Shown one piece after another: positions 33,892 to 42,223 of a stretch of 64,000 nt of DNA; within the stretch, counting starts at the first letter, position 1, and every line of letters starts with the position of its first letter. The DNA is from Clostridia bacterium (GTDB taxonomy: Bacteria > Bacillota > Clostridia > Christensenellales > CAG-138), in contig JAFRRO010000049.1 of assembly GCA_017428025.1 (NCBI GenBank), forward strand, positions 1-64,000. Direction: 5' to 3'. Made by a program: the position numbers and the translations under genes. The notes under the pieces are model-generated. The model had not been told where the DNA came from. It made no database searches and worked only from the letters and a program-made list of their open reading frames with translations.

Positions 33892-35940
33892 ATGACAGAT
33901 GCAGTCGACAAGAGAAATCCGGAGATTCTGGCGCCGGTCGGCACGGAAGGATCGCTCGAAGCCGCCGTATATGCGGGGGCGGACGCGGTCTATTTCGGCG
34001 CGGGCGCATGCAACGCGCGCCGAAACGCCGGACAGTTTACGGGACAAAAGCTGATCGACGCCGTACGGTTCTGCCACGCGCACGGCGTCAAGGTGCATGT
34101 GACCGTCAACACGCTTGTGCGCGACGAGGAACGCAAAGCCGTCGCGGACACGCTCGCGGAAATCGCGCAGAGCGGGGCGGATGCGATCATCGTGCAGGAT
34201 CTGACCGTCATGCGCCTTGCAAAAGCGATCTGTCCGGAACTTGCGCTGCACGGTTCGACGCAGATGGCGGTGCACAACGCGGCGGGCGTTCTGCAGCTTG
34301 AGGACCTCGGCTTTTTGCGCGTCGTGCTTGCGCGCGAACTGTCGCTTTCGGAGATCCGCAGGATTCGCGAGCAAACGCATGCGGAGCTCGAATGCTTTGT
34401 ACACGGTGCGCTGTGCATGAGCGCGTCCGGCATGTGCTATCTTTCCGCCATGCTCGGCGAGCGCAGCGGAAACCGCGGTCTCTGCGCGCAGCCGTGCCGC
34501 CTGCCGTTCGTCTGCAACGGCGCAGAATACGCGCTTTCATTAAAGGACATGTCGCATATCGCGTACTGCGCACAGTACCGCGAGATCGGCGTTTCGTCGC
34601 TCAAGATCGAAGGCCGTCTGAAATCGCCGGAATATGTGGCTGCGGCGGTCGATGCGGTGCGCCGCGCGCGCGACGGCGAACCGTATTCGGAGGAAACGCT
34701 TCGGAACGTGTTTTCCCGCGGCGGATTCACAGAAGGATACCTGACCGGCAAACGGAACCATACCATGTTCGGCGTGCGTACGCAGGAGGATGCAAAGCGC
34801 GCGCAGCCGGTGCTTGCCGGCATACGCGAGCTTTATCGCGCACCGCGAAAGAACGTGCCGGTTTCCTTTGAAATCACGGTAAAATCTAATCAGCCGTCGA
34901 CGCTGACGGCAAGCGACGGCGCGCACACGGTCCGAGCGCTCGGCACGGTGCCGGAACGCGCGCAGAAGGTTGCGCTGACGGAAGAATCCGTATCGAAATA
35001 TCTGTCCAAGACGGGCGGGACGCCGTTCGACCCGAAACGCATTTCCTGCACGATAGATGAGGGACTGATGCTTCCGGCGTCCGCGCTGAACGCACTGCGC
35101 AGAGACGCGCTCGATGCGCTGTATCAAGCGCGCGCGGATGCGGTGCATTATACGGTCAACGAACCGGATCTTACGATTCCGGGAGCGCCGCGGCAGGCAA
35201 AGCCGCGTCTTTGCGTACGGTTCGCAAACGATGCGCAATGGACGGACGAACCGGAGATCGCGTATTACAGTTTGCCGGTCAAAGCGCTGCTTGCGCATCC
35301 GGAGCGGATCACCGCACGGGCAGCCGTCGAGATTCCGGCACTCGTCTATCCGAACGACGAAGCAGGAATATCGGAACAGCTGCGCGATCTGAACGCGCGC
35401 GGCGTACGGTATGCGCTCTGCGAGAACATCGGCGCCGTTCGCCTGGCAAAGGAAGCGGGGCTTGTTCCGGTCGGCGGGTACGGGCTCAACGTCACCAACA
35501 GCGACGCGATCGCCGCGTATCGGGACATGGGCATTGCGGCGCAGTTCGCGTCGTTCGAACTGTCCGTTCCGAAACTGCGCGACCTGAAAAGCGAAATCCC
35601 GCTCGGCTTGATCGTTGCGGGACGGCTTCCGCTGATGCAGCTTCGCTCGTGCCCTGCGCGGTCCGATCGCGGCTGCGGCGCCTGCGACGGACATCCTGCA
35701 CTGACCGACCGGAAGAATGCGGTGTTTCCGCTGGTCTGCAGCGACCGCGGGTATTCGACGATGCTTAACAGCGTTCCGCTGTATATCGCGGACAAACAGC
35801 TGCCGCCGGTTGATTTCTTTGCGGTGTATCTCACAAACGAATCCCGCGGGGAAGCGGCGGATTTGATCCGGTCCGTACTTGAAAAAGCGCCCTGCAGCGG
35901 TCCGCATACGACCGGCCTTGCGTTCAGAACCCTGCTTTGA
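33892..35940 (+). CDS. U32 family protein with DUF3656-like domain (RlhA/TrhP type)
   Basis: 682 residues. N-terminal U32 domain with EILAPVGTEGSLEAAVYAGADAVYFG and the Cys-rich block FVHGALCMSASGMCYLS...GLCAQPCRLP, whose four cysteines bind an iron-sulfur cluster in studied members. The middle and C-terminal regions match the longer RlhA layout (with DUF3656). RlhA and TrhP use prephenate to hydroxylate a 23S rRNA cytidine or tRNA wobble uridine, so RNA hydroxylation is more likely than peptidase activity. No Shine-Dalgarno; the promoter position predicts a leaderless mRNA. Followed by a terminator. Confidence 0.85.
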   Translation: MTDAVDKRNPEILAPVGTEGSLEAAVYAGADAVYFGAGACNARRNAGQFTGQKLIDAVRFCHAHGVKVHVTVNTLVRDEERKAVADTLAEIAQSGADAIIVQDLTVMRLAKAICPELALHGSTQMAVHNAAGVLQLEDLGFLRVVLARELSLSEIRRIREQTHAELECFVHGALCMSASGMCYLSAMLGERSGNRGLCAQPCRLPFVCNGAEYALSLKDMSHIAYCAQYREIGVSSLKIEGRLKSPEYVAAAVDAVRRARDGEPYSEETLRNVFSRGGFTEGYLTGKRNHTMFGVRTQEDAKRAQPVLAGIRELYRAPRKNVPVSFEITVKSNQPSTLTASDGAHTVRALGTVPERAQKVALTEESVSKYLSKTGGTPFDPKRISCTIDEGLMLPASALNALRRDALDALYQARADAVHYTVNEPDLTIPGAPRQAKPRLCVRFANDAQWTDEPEIAYYSLPVKALLAHPERITARAAVEIPALVYPNDEAGISEQLRDLNARGVRYALCENIGAVRLAKEAGLVPVGGYGLNVTNSDAIAAYRDMGIAAQFASFELSVPKLRDLKSEIPLGLIVAGRLPLMQLRSCPARSDRGCGACDGHPALTDRKNAVFPLVCSDRGYSTMLNSVPLYIADKQLPPVDFFAVYLTNESRGEAADLIRSVLEKAPCSGPHTTGLAFRTLL

Positions 35941-35954
35941 CAACAATCTCCTAT

Positions 35955-35987
35955 GCCGTTTGACGCAATCCGTCGAACGGCTTTTTT
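35955..35987 (+). terminator. Terminator after the U32 gene
   Basis: GCCGTTTGACG / CGTCGAACGGC stem with a 5-nt loop and TTTTTT. Confidence 0.9.
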
Positions 35988-36015
35988 CATATGCAACAGA
36001 ATCCATGCATAGGGT
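35987..36015 (+). promoter_or_regulatory. Candidate sigma-E promoter of the spoIIIA operon
   Basis: TCATATG (35987-35993), 14 bp, CATAGGGT (36008-36015), against the sigma-E consensus KMATATT-N14-CATACAMT (6 of 7 and 5 of 8). The operon is known to be sigma-E dependent in Bacillus. It begins within the preceding terminator's T run. Confidence 0.4.
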
Positions 36016-36034
36016 GAAAGCGGGAGGGACGAGC

Positions 36035-36955
36035 ATGGAACACTGGAAGGAACAATGGTGTGCGCTTCTGCCTCCGAATGTCGGTGAAGTGCTGAAACGG
36101 CTGGATGACGATGCGCCGCTGCTCGAAATCCGGCTGAGGCGGGATGCGCCGATGGAACTGGTGTTCGACCGTGCCGACCGGATCGTTTACGGCAACAACG
36201 CCGCGCCGATGACGTCCGGCGACGATCTGCGCGAACTCTGCGCAAGGCTGCAGGAGTTTTCCGCGTATGCGTGGGAGAACGAACGCCGCGACGGCTTTCT
36301 GACCGTACATGGATGCCGCGTCGGACTGTCCGGCAGAATGGTGCGCACCGAACGCGGCGTGCTCGGATTCTCCAACGTGTCGGGGGTGAACATTCGCATC
36401 GTGCGCGAAGTGATCGATTGCGCAAAACCGCTGCTTCCCGTGCTTTCGGACGGCGGCGAACTGCTCTCCGCGCTGCTGATATCTCCGCCCGGATGCGGAA
36501 AGACGACGCTGCTGCGCGATCTCGTGCGCATAGCTTCCGACGGACGGCACGGCATAAAGACGAAGCGCGTCAGCGTTGCGGATGAGCGGTTCGAGCTTTG
36601 CGGCGCATCGGACGGTTCGATTCCGTTCGACCTCGGCGCGCGCACCGATGTGCTTTCCGGCATCACCAAATCGGACGCCGCGCTGCGCATCGTCGCAACG
36701 CTGTCGCCGCAGGTTCTGGCGATGGATGAGCTGAACACAGTTGCGGATGCCGCCGCCGTCACGGAAGCCGCGGGGAAGGGCGTCACCGTGCTGGCAACCG
36801 CGCACGGACGCTCATGGGAGAGCGCGCGCAAACGACCGTTTCTGCGAAGGCTGTTTCAGGACCGCATCTTTGACCGGTATGTGATCCTGAGCGGCATCGG
36901 CACCTACGCAGAAGTTCTGGATGCGGACGGTCGCCGCATCGATCGAACGGTATGA
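36035..36955 (+). CDS. spoIIIAA: Stage III sporulation protein AA, secretion-type ATPase
   Basis: About 306 residues, mother-cell ATPase that powers the SpoIIIA-SpoIIQ channel joining mother cell and forespore; related to type II/IV secretion ATPases. Walker A ISPPGCGKTTLLRDLVR, the VADERFELCG segment, the DVLSGITKSDA region and Walker B-like VLAMDELNT are present. ATG at 36035 after GGGAGGG; the longer open frame upstream is not coding. Starts an eight-gene operon with overlapping or near-abutting genes. Confidence 0.95.
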   Translation: MEHWKEQWCALLPPNVGEVLKRLDDDAPLLEIRLRRDAPMELVFDRADRIVYGNNAAPMTSGDDLRELCARLQEFSAYAWENERRDGFLTVHGCRVGLSGRMVRTERGVLGFSNVSGVNIRIVREVIDCAKPLLPVLSDGGELLSALLISPPGCGKTTLLRDLVRIASDGRHGIKTKRVSVADERFELCGASDGSIPFDLGARTDVLSGITKSDAALRIVATLSPQVLAMDELNTVADAAAVTEAAGKGVTVLATAHGRSWESARKRPFLRRLFQDRIFDRYVILSGIGTYAEVLDADGRRIDRTV

Positions 36956-37431
36956 AGACGGCGGGGATTCTGTTGCTGTTCGCGCTGTGCACGGCGATCG
37001 GCATGCGCGCTGCGTCGCGCAAGACGGAGCGTTACCGGCGAATCGGCGCGCTGATCCGGAATCTGCGTCTGTTCTCCGAAGCGGCGGACGCGGAGATCTC
37101 GCTGCAAGGCATCGAGAAGCAGTACGACGGAGAGCTGTTTTCCATGCTGCAGACGTATCTCAACGCCCGATCCGCCGCCGCGCGCGAAGCGGACGCCGCA
37201 TCTGCGGCAGCGGAGGCGTGGAAGCCGTTCGACTTCGAATACGCAGCGCTGTTGTCCTTCTTCACAGGCCTGTCGACCACCGGTTCGGAACGCCTGCACG
37301 AGCGCATCCGGTCGCTCGAACGCGCGCTGTCGGAAGCGGAACAGGCGGCGGCGGAGACCGCTAAACAGGCAAAGACCATCCGCGCGGTCGGCGTCCTTGC
37401 GGGCGTCGGGCTGTGCATCTTATTGCTGTAG
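36952..37431 (+). CDS. spoIIIAB: Stage III sporulation protein AB
   Basis: 159 residues with one N-terminal and one C-terminal membrane helix enclosing a helical cytoplasmic domain, resembling type II secretion GspF. RKTERYRRIGALIRNLRLFSEAADAEISL is the family signature, and the end QAKTIRAVGVLAGVGLCILLL gives the second helix. Overlaps spoIIIAA by 4 nt. Works with AA in the assembly of the channel. Confidence 0.9.
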   Translation: MKTAGILLLFALCTAIGMRAASRKTERYRRIGALIRNLRLFSEAADAEISLQGIEKQYDGELFSMLQTYLNARSAAAREADAASAAAEAWKPFDFEYAALLSFFTGLSTTGSERLHERIRSLERALSEAEQAAAETAKQAKTIRAVGVLAGVGLCILLL

Positions 37432-37438
37432 GAGTGCT

Positions 37439-37636
37439 ATGGATATCAATTTGCTGTTCAAAATCGCAGGCATCGGGATCCTCGTCGCCGTCATCGTACA
37501 GCTGCTCCGCCAGAACGGACGCGAGGAGCTTGCGACGGTCGCGGCGATCGCCGGTCTGATTCTTGCGACGATGCTGGTGCTGTCGATGATATCCTCGCTG
37601 TTCGATACGGTCAGACGCACATTCTCGCTCTACTGA
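37439..37636 (+). CDS. spoIIIAC: Stage III sporulation protein AC
   Basis: 65 residues, two membrane helices, standard length. MDINLLFKIAGIGILVAVI and the C-terminal ISSLFDTVRRTFSLY match the family. I start at ATG 37439, 4 nt after the GGAG at 37431-37434; the in-frame ATG 14 codons upstream lies in spoIIIAB. One base before spoIIIAD. Confidence 0.92.
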   Translation: MDINLLFKIAGIGILVAVIVQLLRQNGREELATVAAIAGLILATMLVLSMISSLFDTVRRTFSLY

Positions 37637-37637
37637 C

Positions 37638-38030
37638 ATGGAACGTATGCTGCTGATCGCCGCCGTCGGATCGGTTACGGCGCTGCTGTTTCGCAACGAG
37701 CATCGGGGCTTTGCCGTCGCCGTCGGCGCGGTCACGGCGCTGTTGCTGCTGCTGACCGGTCTGACTTCGTTTTCGGGCATTGCCAAGACGTTCGAAAAGG
37801 TTTGCGCATCCTACGGCGTTTCGACCGCCGTGCTGTCCGCGGTCCTCAAGATCATCGGGCTGTCGTATCTCACGGACTTCGGCGTCGGGCTTGCGCGCGA
37901 CGCGGGACAGAATGCGATCGCGTCGAATCTCGAGCTCGGCGGGCGCGTCCTGATCCTGTCCTGCACGCTGCCGTCGGCGATTGCGCTGCTGGAAACCGGC
38001 ATGACGCTGCTGAAGGAGGCGATTCCGTGA
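37638..38030 (+). CDS. spoIIIAD: Stage III sporulation protein AD
   Basis: 130 residues with four membrane helices. The segment KIIGLSYLTDFGVGLARDAGQNAIASNLELGGRVLIL is the most conserved part of the AC/AD family. It abuts spoIIIAC (1-nt gap) and overlaps the spoIIIAE start by GTGA. Membrane component of the feeding-tube channel. Confidence 0.93.
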   Translation: MERMLLIAAVGSVTALLFRNEHRGFAVAVGAVTALLLLLTGLTSFSGIAKTFEKVCASYGVSTAVLSAVLKIIGLSYLTDFGVGLARDAGQNAIASNLELGGRVLILSCTLPSAIALLETGMTLLKEAIP

Positions 38031-39145
38031 AGCGAATCGTTGCACAGACGCTGCTGTTGCTGCTGCCGTTCTGTCTTCTGTTCGAAGCGGAGGAGGCAAG
38101 GGACGGGGTGGACGCGCTGCTCGGGACGGTCGATCTGTCCGAATGGGATGCGTGGTTTTCGAAGGAAGCGCCGGACGTGCCGTTCCGACCGTCCGATTTC
38201 GTCCGTACGCTTGCCGGGATGGAGGACGAACCGGACGGCGAACGCTTTTTCGAACGCGCGCTCGCCTTTGCGTTGCCGTCTGTGAAAGCCGCCTCTGCGA
38301 AGCTGATCCTTTATCTGGGGCTTGCCGTTCTCGCTTCGATCCTGCACGGCGTGCATGCGCCGCTCTCGGGCTCGGAAACGGCGGAGACGGCGTTCCGCTT
38401 TGCCGTTTCCTGCCTCGTGCTGACGTCGATCGTCTCCGAAATTACAACCGTCTACCGGCTGCTCGGACGGATCCGGACGCTGTCGGAATGGATGCTGCCG
38501 GTGCTGCTGGGATTTCTGACGCTCGGGGGGATGGAACACACCGCGGGGGCGCTGACCTCTGCATTCACGCTGCTGTCCGGCGGGGCAATCCGATTGCTGC
38601 GCGATGCGGCAGCGCCGCTTTGCTGCATCGGCGGCGTACTGCTTTCGTTCGACGCCTGCGCCGCGGGACGTCTTGCGTCGATCGGCAGGCTGTTTCTGCG
38701 CGCTGCAAAGTGGATGCTTGCGATGATCTCCGGCGGGTACGGTCTTCTGAACGCGGTGCGCGGCGCCGCTGCAGCGAGCGCTGACGGGTTGCTGCTGCGC
38801 ACGACCAGATTTGCGCTCGGCAGTTTTCCGGTTGTCGGCGGCGTCGTATCCGATTCAGTCGATACGGCGCTTCAATGTCTGCTGTTTGTCAAGAACACGC
38901 TCGGCGTCGGCGGCGCGGTTCTGATTCTGCTTCTGTGCGCAAAACCGGTACTGACGGTGTTTCTGACGCGATGCGCGCTTCGGATCGCATCGGCGGTCGG
39001 CGAACCGCTCTCCGGAAAACCGTACGCGGATCTTTTGCGCGGGCTCGGCGACGCGCTGCATGTGCTGATGCTGACGGAGGTTGCGGCGGTATCGATGGCG
39101 CTGATTGCGGTTTCGCCGGTGTTTCTGACGGGCGGGCTCGCATGA
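38027..39145 (+). CDS. spoIIIAE: Stage III sporulation protein AE
   Basis: About 372 residues: an N-terminal signal-like helix, an extracellular region to about 85, then seven or eight membrane helices (from LILYLGLAVLASILHGV). The DALHVLMLTEVAAVSMALIAVSP end is typical. GTG start at 38027 overlapping the stop of AD; AAGGAGG lies 7 nt upstream. Likely polytopic core of the channel, by homology to flagellar or secretion export proteins. Confidence 0.92.
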   Translation: MKRIVAQTLLLLLPFCLLFEAEEARDGVDALLGTVDLSEWDAWFSKEAPDVPFRPSDFVRTLAGMEDEPDGERFFERALAFALPSVKAASAKLILYLGLAVLASILHGVHAPLSGSETAETAFRFAVSCLVLTSIVSEITTVYRLLGRIRTLSEWMLPVLLGFLTLGGMEHTAGALTSAFTLLSGGAIRLLRDAAAPLCCIGGVLLSFDACAAGRLASIGRLFLRAAKWMLAMISGGYGLLNAVRGAAAASADGLLLRTTRFALGSFPVVGGVVSDSVDTALQCLLFVKNTLGVGGAVLILLLCAKPVLTVFLTRCALRIASAVGEPLSGKPYADLLRGLGDALHVLMLTEVAAVSMALIAVSPVFLTGGLA

Positions 39146-39309
39146 ACGCGCTGATCGGAAGCATCGGTACCGTAGCGGCGGGGGGGCTGATGCTCGCGCT
39201 GGCCGAAACGCTGCTTCCGCGATCCGGCGTGCGGAATACGGCGCGCATCGCAATCGGCTTTCTGTTCCTGACGCTTCTGACGGAACAGATTCTCGGCATA
39301 ATTCCGTAG
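39142..39309 (+). CDS. spoIIIAF: Stage III sporulation protein AF, shortened to the membrane hairpin
   Basis: Only 55 residues, two membrane helices (about 8-26 and 34-52). It lies exactly where spoIIIAF belongs and matches the start of that protein (SIGTVAAGGLMLALAETLLP...FLFLTLLTEQI), but the usual soluble domain of about 150 residues is absent. The stop is followed directly by the ribosome binding site of spoIIIAG, so there is no leftover broken sequence. Overlaps AE by ATGA. Confidence 0.78.
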   Translation: MNALIGSIGTVAAGGLMLALAETLLPRSGVRNTARIAIGFLFLTLLTEQILGIIP

Positions 39310-39319
39310 AGGAGGGACT

Positions 39320-39907
39320 ATGATGCAGAAGAAGGACGTCGAATCCGTCGCAGCGCGATGGAAGGCGCGTGTCAAAAAGAACCCCGGACTCGTCTATCTC
39401 ATGTATGCCGCTGTCGGAGGGATCGCCGTTCTTCTGTATCTTTTGGGCAGCAGGATCGATTGCGCAAAGAAGGAGCCGGCGAAAGAGATCGCCGCGGCAG
39501 CCGTTCCCGACACGCGAGACGCGCTGGAACGGCGTCTGATCGAGGTGCTTTCCAAAATCCGCGGAGCGGGAAAGGTGGATGTGCTCGTCACGTATGAGAC
39601 GAACGGAGAGATCGTCACGGCGACCGTACGGCAGACCGATGAGGACGTAAAGGACGCAAGCGGAACGAGCGGCAGTCAGACCTCGCGTACGGTGCGCGAG
39701 GTCACCGAACCCGCGACCGTCGAAACGGAGAACGGACACGCACCGATCGTCCTGTACGAGAAGGAGCCGACCGTGCGCGGCGTGGTGGTCGTCGCGGAAG
39801 GCGCAGCCGATTTTTCGGTTCGCGAGAAACTGCAGGCTGCCGTGCAGGCCGCGACCGGCATTCCGGTCTCGCGGATCGAAGTGTTTGAAATGTCATTCGG
39901 ATCATAA
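39320..39907 (+). CDS. spoIIIAG: Stage III sporulation protein AG
   Basis: 195 residues: short cytoplasmic tail, one membrane helix (about 24-44), then an extracellular ring-building domain (RRLIEVLSKIRGAGKVDVLVTYET, and REKLQAAVQAATGIPVSRIEVFEM). AG forms a large ring in the intermembrane space of the channel. The first two codons are both ATG; GGAGGGACT precedes them. Next gene begins 25 nt on. Confidence 0.93.
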   Translation: MMQKKDVESVAARWKARVKKNPGLVYLMYAAVGGIAVLLYLLGSRIDCAKKEPAKEIAAAAVPDTRDALERRLIEVLSKIRGAGKVDVLVTYETNGEIVTATVRQTDEDVKDASGTSGSQTSRTVREVTEPATVETENGHAPIVLYEKEPTVRGVVVVAEGAADFSVREKLQAAVQAATGIPVSRIEVFEMSFGS

Positions 39908-39932
39908 ATACTGTTTACAGGAGGAAACGAAC

Positions 39933-40469
39933 ATGCTGAAGGAAACGATGAGCCGGTATAAGAAGTATCTGAACAAGCGGGTGCTGACGGCGGCGGGACT
40001 CTGTCTGCTGGTTGCCGCGGCGGTGATCACCAATGTCGTGATCAACCGGTCGAAGACGGAGGAAACGGGAACGAAGCGCAATACGGAAGTGACCGCAGTC
40101 TCGGCGCAGAGCGCGTCCGTCGATACGAATTTCTTCGCCGCATACCGCGAGGAGCGGGACAACGTGCGGACGCAGGAGCTTGCGTATCTTGACGCGATCG
40201 TTGCGCAGGGCGCCGATCAGGAAACGCTGTCCGACGCGCAGCGGCAGAAGCTCGATCTTGTCCACGCGATGGAAACGGAACTGACCGTGGAGAATCTGGT
40301 TCGCGCAAAGGGCTTTTCGGACGTGATCGTTTCGATCCATGAAGGCAACGTCAACGTCGTCGTCGGCGCGAACCGGCTCAGCGACGAACAGGTTGCGCAG
40401 ATTCTCGATATCGTCCTGCGCGAGACCGGAAAAACCGCCGAAAACGTCAAGATCAGCACGACGCTTTGA
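39933..40469 (+). CDS. spoIIIAH: Stage III sporulation protein AH
   Basis: 178 residues: cytoplasmic tail, membrane helix (about 20-37), a linker and a YscJ/FliF-like domain that binds SpoIIQ from the forespore across the gap. FFAAYREERDNVRTQELAYLDAI is the family hallmark. ATG 39933, 6 nt after AGGAGGAAACG. Last gene of the spoIIIA operon; I see no strong terminator before the next promoter. Confidence 0.94.
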   Translation: MLKETMSRYKKYLNKRVLTAAGLCLLVAAAVITNVVINRSKTEETGTKRNTEVTAVSAQSASVDTNFFAAYREERDNVRTQELAYLDAIVAQGADQETLSDAQRQKLDLVHAMETELTVENLVRAKGFSDVIVSIHEGNVNVVVGANRLSDEQVAQILDIVLRETGKTAENVKISTTL

Positions 40470-40492
40470 GCACCGGAGTTTGCAAGGAAGGG

Positions 40493-40521
40493 TTTACTTT
40501 TTCGAAGGAAGATGGTATACT
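40493..40521 (+). promoter_or_regulatory. Promoter of the asp23-nusB group
   Basis: TTTACT (40493-40498), 17 bp, TATACT (40516-40521), 41 bp upstream of the Asp23-type gene. Confidence 0.7.
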
Positions 40522-40562
40522 AACCGTGTATCATGAATTTCCGTACGGAAAAGGAGGCACTT

Positions 40563-40976
40563 ATGAGCGAGTATAAGGATATCACCGTTGAATCCGAGGA
40601 TAACGGCGGCAAAATCGTCTTTGCGGAAGACGTAGTCGCAACGATCGCGACGTTGGCGGCCGCCGAGGTCGAAGGCGTTTACGGCATGAGCGGCACTGCG
40701 TTCGAAGGACTGGGCGAAAAGCTCGGCAAAAAGAATTACACCAAGGGCATCAAGGTCGAAGTCGGCATGGTCGAATGCGCAGTCGATATGACGATCATCG
40801 TCAAGTACGGCTACAAGATCCAGGACGTCTGCCGCACGGTGCAGGAATCGGTCAAGAACGCGATCGAAACCATGACCGGCCTCAAGGTCGTGCAGGTCAA
40901 CATCGCAGTCAATTCGATTGCGTTTGCCAAGGAACCGGCGCCCGAACCGCCGAAGCCCGAAGCACGCGTCAAATAA
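40563..40976 (+). CDS. Asp23/Gls24 family envelope stress protein
   Basis: 137 residues. GGKIVFAEDVVATIATLAAAEVEGVYGMSG and the KVEVGMVECAVDMTIIVKYGYKIQDVCRTVQ region are the core of the alkaline shock family, which sits on the membrane through the AmaP anchor and contributes to envelope homeostasis. A Pro/Glu-rich tail follows. Start ATG 40563 after AAAAGGAGGCAC. In Staphylococcus asp23 is next to amaP and DUF2273, as here. Confidence 0.92.
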   Translation: MSEYKDITVESEDNGGKIVFAEDVVATIATLAAAEVEGVYGMSGTAFEGLGEKLGKKNYTKGIKVEVGMVECAVDMTIIVKYGYKIQDVCRTVQESVKNAIETMTGLKVVQVNIAVNSIAFAKEPAPEPPKPEARVK

Positions 40977-41046
40977 TCCGGATTGCCGGAGGATTGCCCT
41001 TCGGCAATTCGCAAACGGACAAGCATTCACACCATTGGAGATCACT

Positions 41047-41601
41047 ATGAAGCGAACCGTCAAGATCCTGTGCGGACTTCTTGCCGTGCTGGCAGTCGCG
41101 CTCGCGGTTTGCGTTCTTCTGGTTGTCATCGGATGGCCGGTCCGGGAAGCGCGCATGACGGAGATTCTCGCATCGATCCGCCGGTTCCCGGCGGCGCTGC
41201 TGACGATTCTCGCCGGTCTGCTTCTCGGTGCGCTCGGCGTATTTGCGCTGTACGGACTGTTCACGGAACATTTCCAGAAGCCGACATCCGCCACGATCGA
41301 CCGGAACGCGCTCGGCGAGACGTCTGTTTCCTTTGCTGCGCTTGCGGATCTTGCAAATCAGACCGTGCGTTCGCACGAAGAAGTGAAGAACAGCAAAACG
41401 AGAGTGAGGGCGAGCGGCGACAAGGTCAAGATCGCGGTCAACGTCACGACGTCGCCCGCCGTGTCGCTTCTGACCTTCACGCATACGCTGCAGGATGAGA
41501 TCGCCTCGCGTATTCTCGCCGTATGCGGTGTGCCGATCGGAAGCGTGGACGTCACGGTCGATCAAACGGACGAGTCGGAAAAACCGTCGCGTATCAACTG
41601 A
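41047..41601 (+). CDS. amaP: Alkaline shock membrane anchor protein AmaP
   Basis: 184 residues: two N-terminal membrane helices (about 8-28 and 48-70) followed by a soluble domain with VRASGDKVKIAVNVTTSPAVSL. In Staphylococcus AmaP recruits Asp23 to the membrane; the arrangement is the same. A 70-nt gap to asp23 contains three short complementary repeats able to form alternative hairpins. TTGGAG lies 7 nt before the ATG. Confidence 0.87.
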   Translation: MKRTVKILCGLLAVLAVALAVCVLLVVIGWPVREARMTEILASIRRFPAALLTILAGLLLGALGVFALYGLFTEHFQKPTSATIDRNALGETSVSFAALADLANQTVRSHEEVKNSKTRVRASGDKVKIAVNVTTSPAVSLLTFTHTLQDEIASRILAVCGVPIGSVDVTVDQTDESEKPSRIN

Positions 41602-41618
41602 ACGGAGGTTCTGGAATC

Positions 41619-41831
41619 ATGAAAGAATTCTGTCTGAAACACAAATGGGCGATTGCGCTGAGCGTGGTTGCCGTCGTCACGGTTCTTCTGATCTATCTGA
41701 TCGGCTGGTGGACGCTCCTTGCGGCGGCGCTTGTCGGCGTGGCGATCTTCTTCGGAAAGCTGCTGGACAACGGCGGCACCGAAGCGGTGCGCGACTTTTT
41801 CAATCGCCTGTTTAAGGGGAAGAACGCATGA
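41619..41831 (+). CDS. DUF2273 small membrane protein
   Basis: 70 residues with two membrane helices (LSVVAVVTVLLIYLIGWW then LLAAALVGVAIFFGKLLDN). DUF2273 proteins regularly sit between amaP and asp23 or nusB; their precise job is unknown. CGGAGG precedes the ATG by 9 nt. Overlaps nusB by ATGA. Confidence 0.85.
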   Translation: MKEFCLKHKWAIALSVVAVVTVLLIYLIGWWTLLAAALVGVAIFFGKLLDNGGTEAVRDFFNRLFKGKNA

Positions 41832-42223
41832 AACACACGTTATCCAGAGAGATCGCCATGAAGCGCCTCTATGCGGAGACGGTCGGCGGATCGGATACCT
41901 TGGAAGACGCGCTCGAACAGACCGAACGCGGCATGTCGGACGAGGACATGCTGTTTTCGGACCGGCTCTACGAGGGCGTTCACGCACATCTCGAGAAGAT
42001 CGACGAAACCATCGAAGCGCACGCAAAGGACTGGTCGATTTCGCGCATCGCGAAGGTCGATCTTTCCATTATGCGCATCGCGGTCTACGAACTGCTCTTT
42101 GAACCGAACATTCCGGAAGGCGCGTCGGTCAACGAAGCGGTGGAACTTGCAAAACTGTTCGGCGGGGAAAAATCGCCGGGCTTTATCAACGGCATCCTGG
42201 GCGCAATCGCAAAGGAACTCTGA
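41828..42223 (+). CDS. nusB: Transcription antitermination protein NusB
   Basis: 131 residues, all helical. It binds boxA RNA with S10/NusE and supports rRNA transcription. The N-terminal SREIAMKRLYAETVGG and C-terminal GASVNEAVELAKLFGGEKSPGFINGILGAIAKE are conserved family blocks. Overlaps DUF2273 by 4 nt and abuts the TsaD-like gene (its ATG follows the stop directly). Confidence 0.93.
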   Translation: MKHTLSREIAMKRLYAETVGGSDTLEDALEQTERGMSDEDMLFSDRLYEGVHAHLEKIDETIEAHAKDWSISRIAKVDLSIMRIAVYELLFEPNIPEGASVNEAVELAKLFGGEKSPGFINGILGAIAKEL

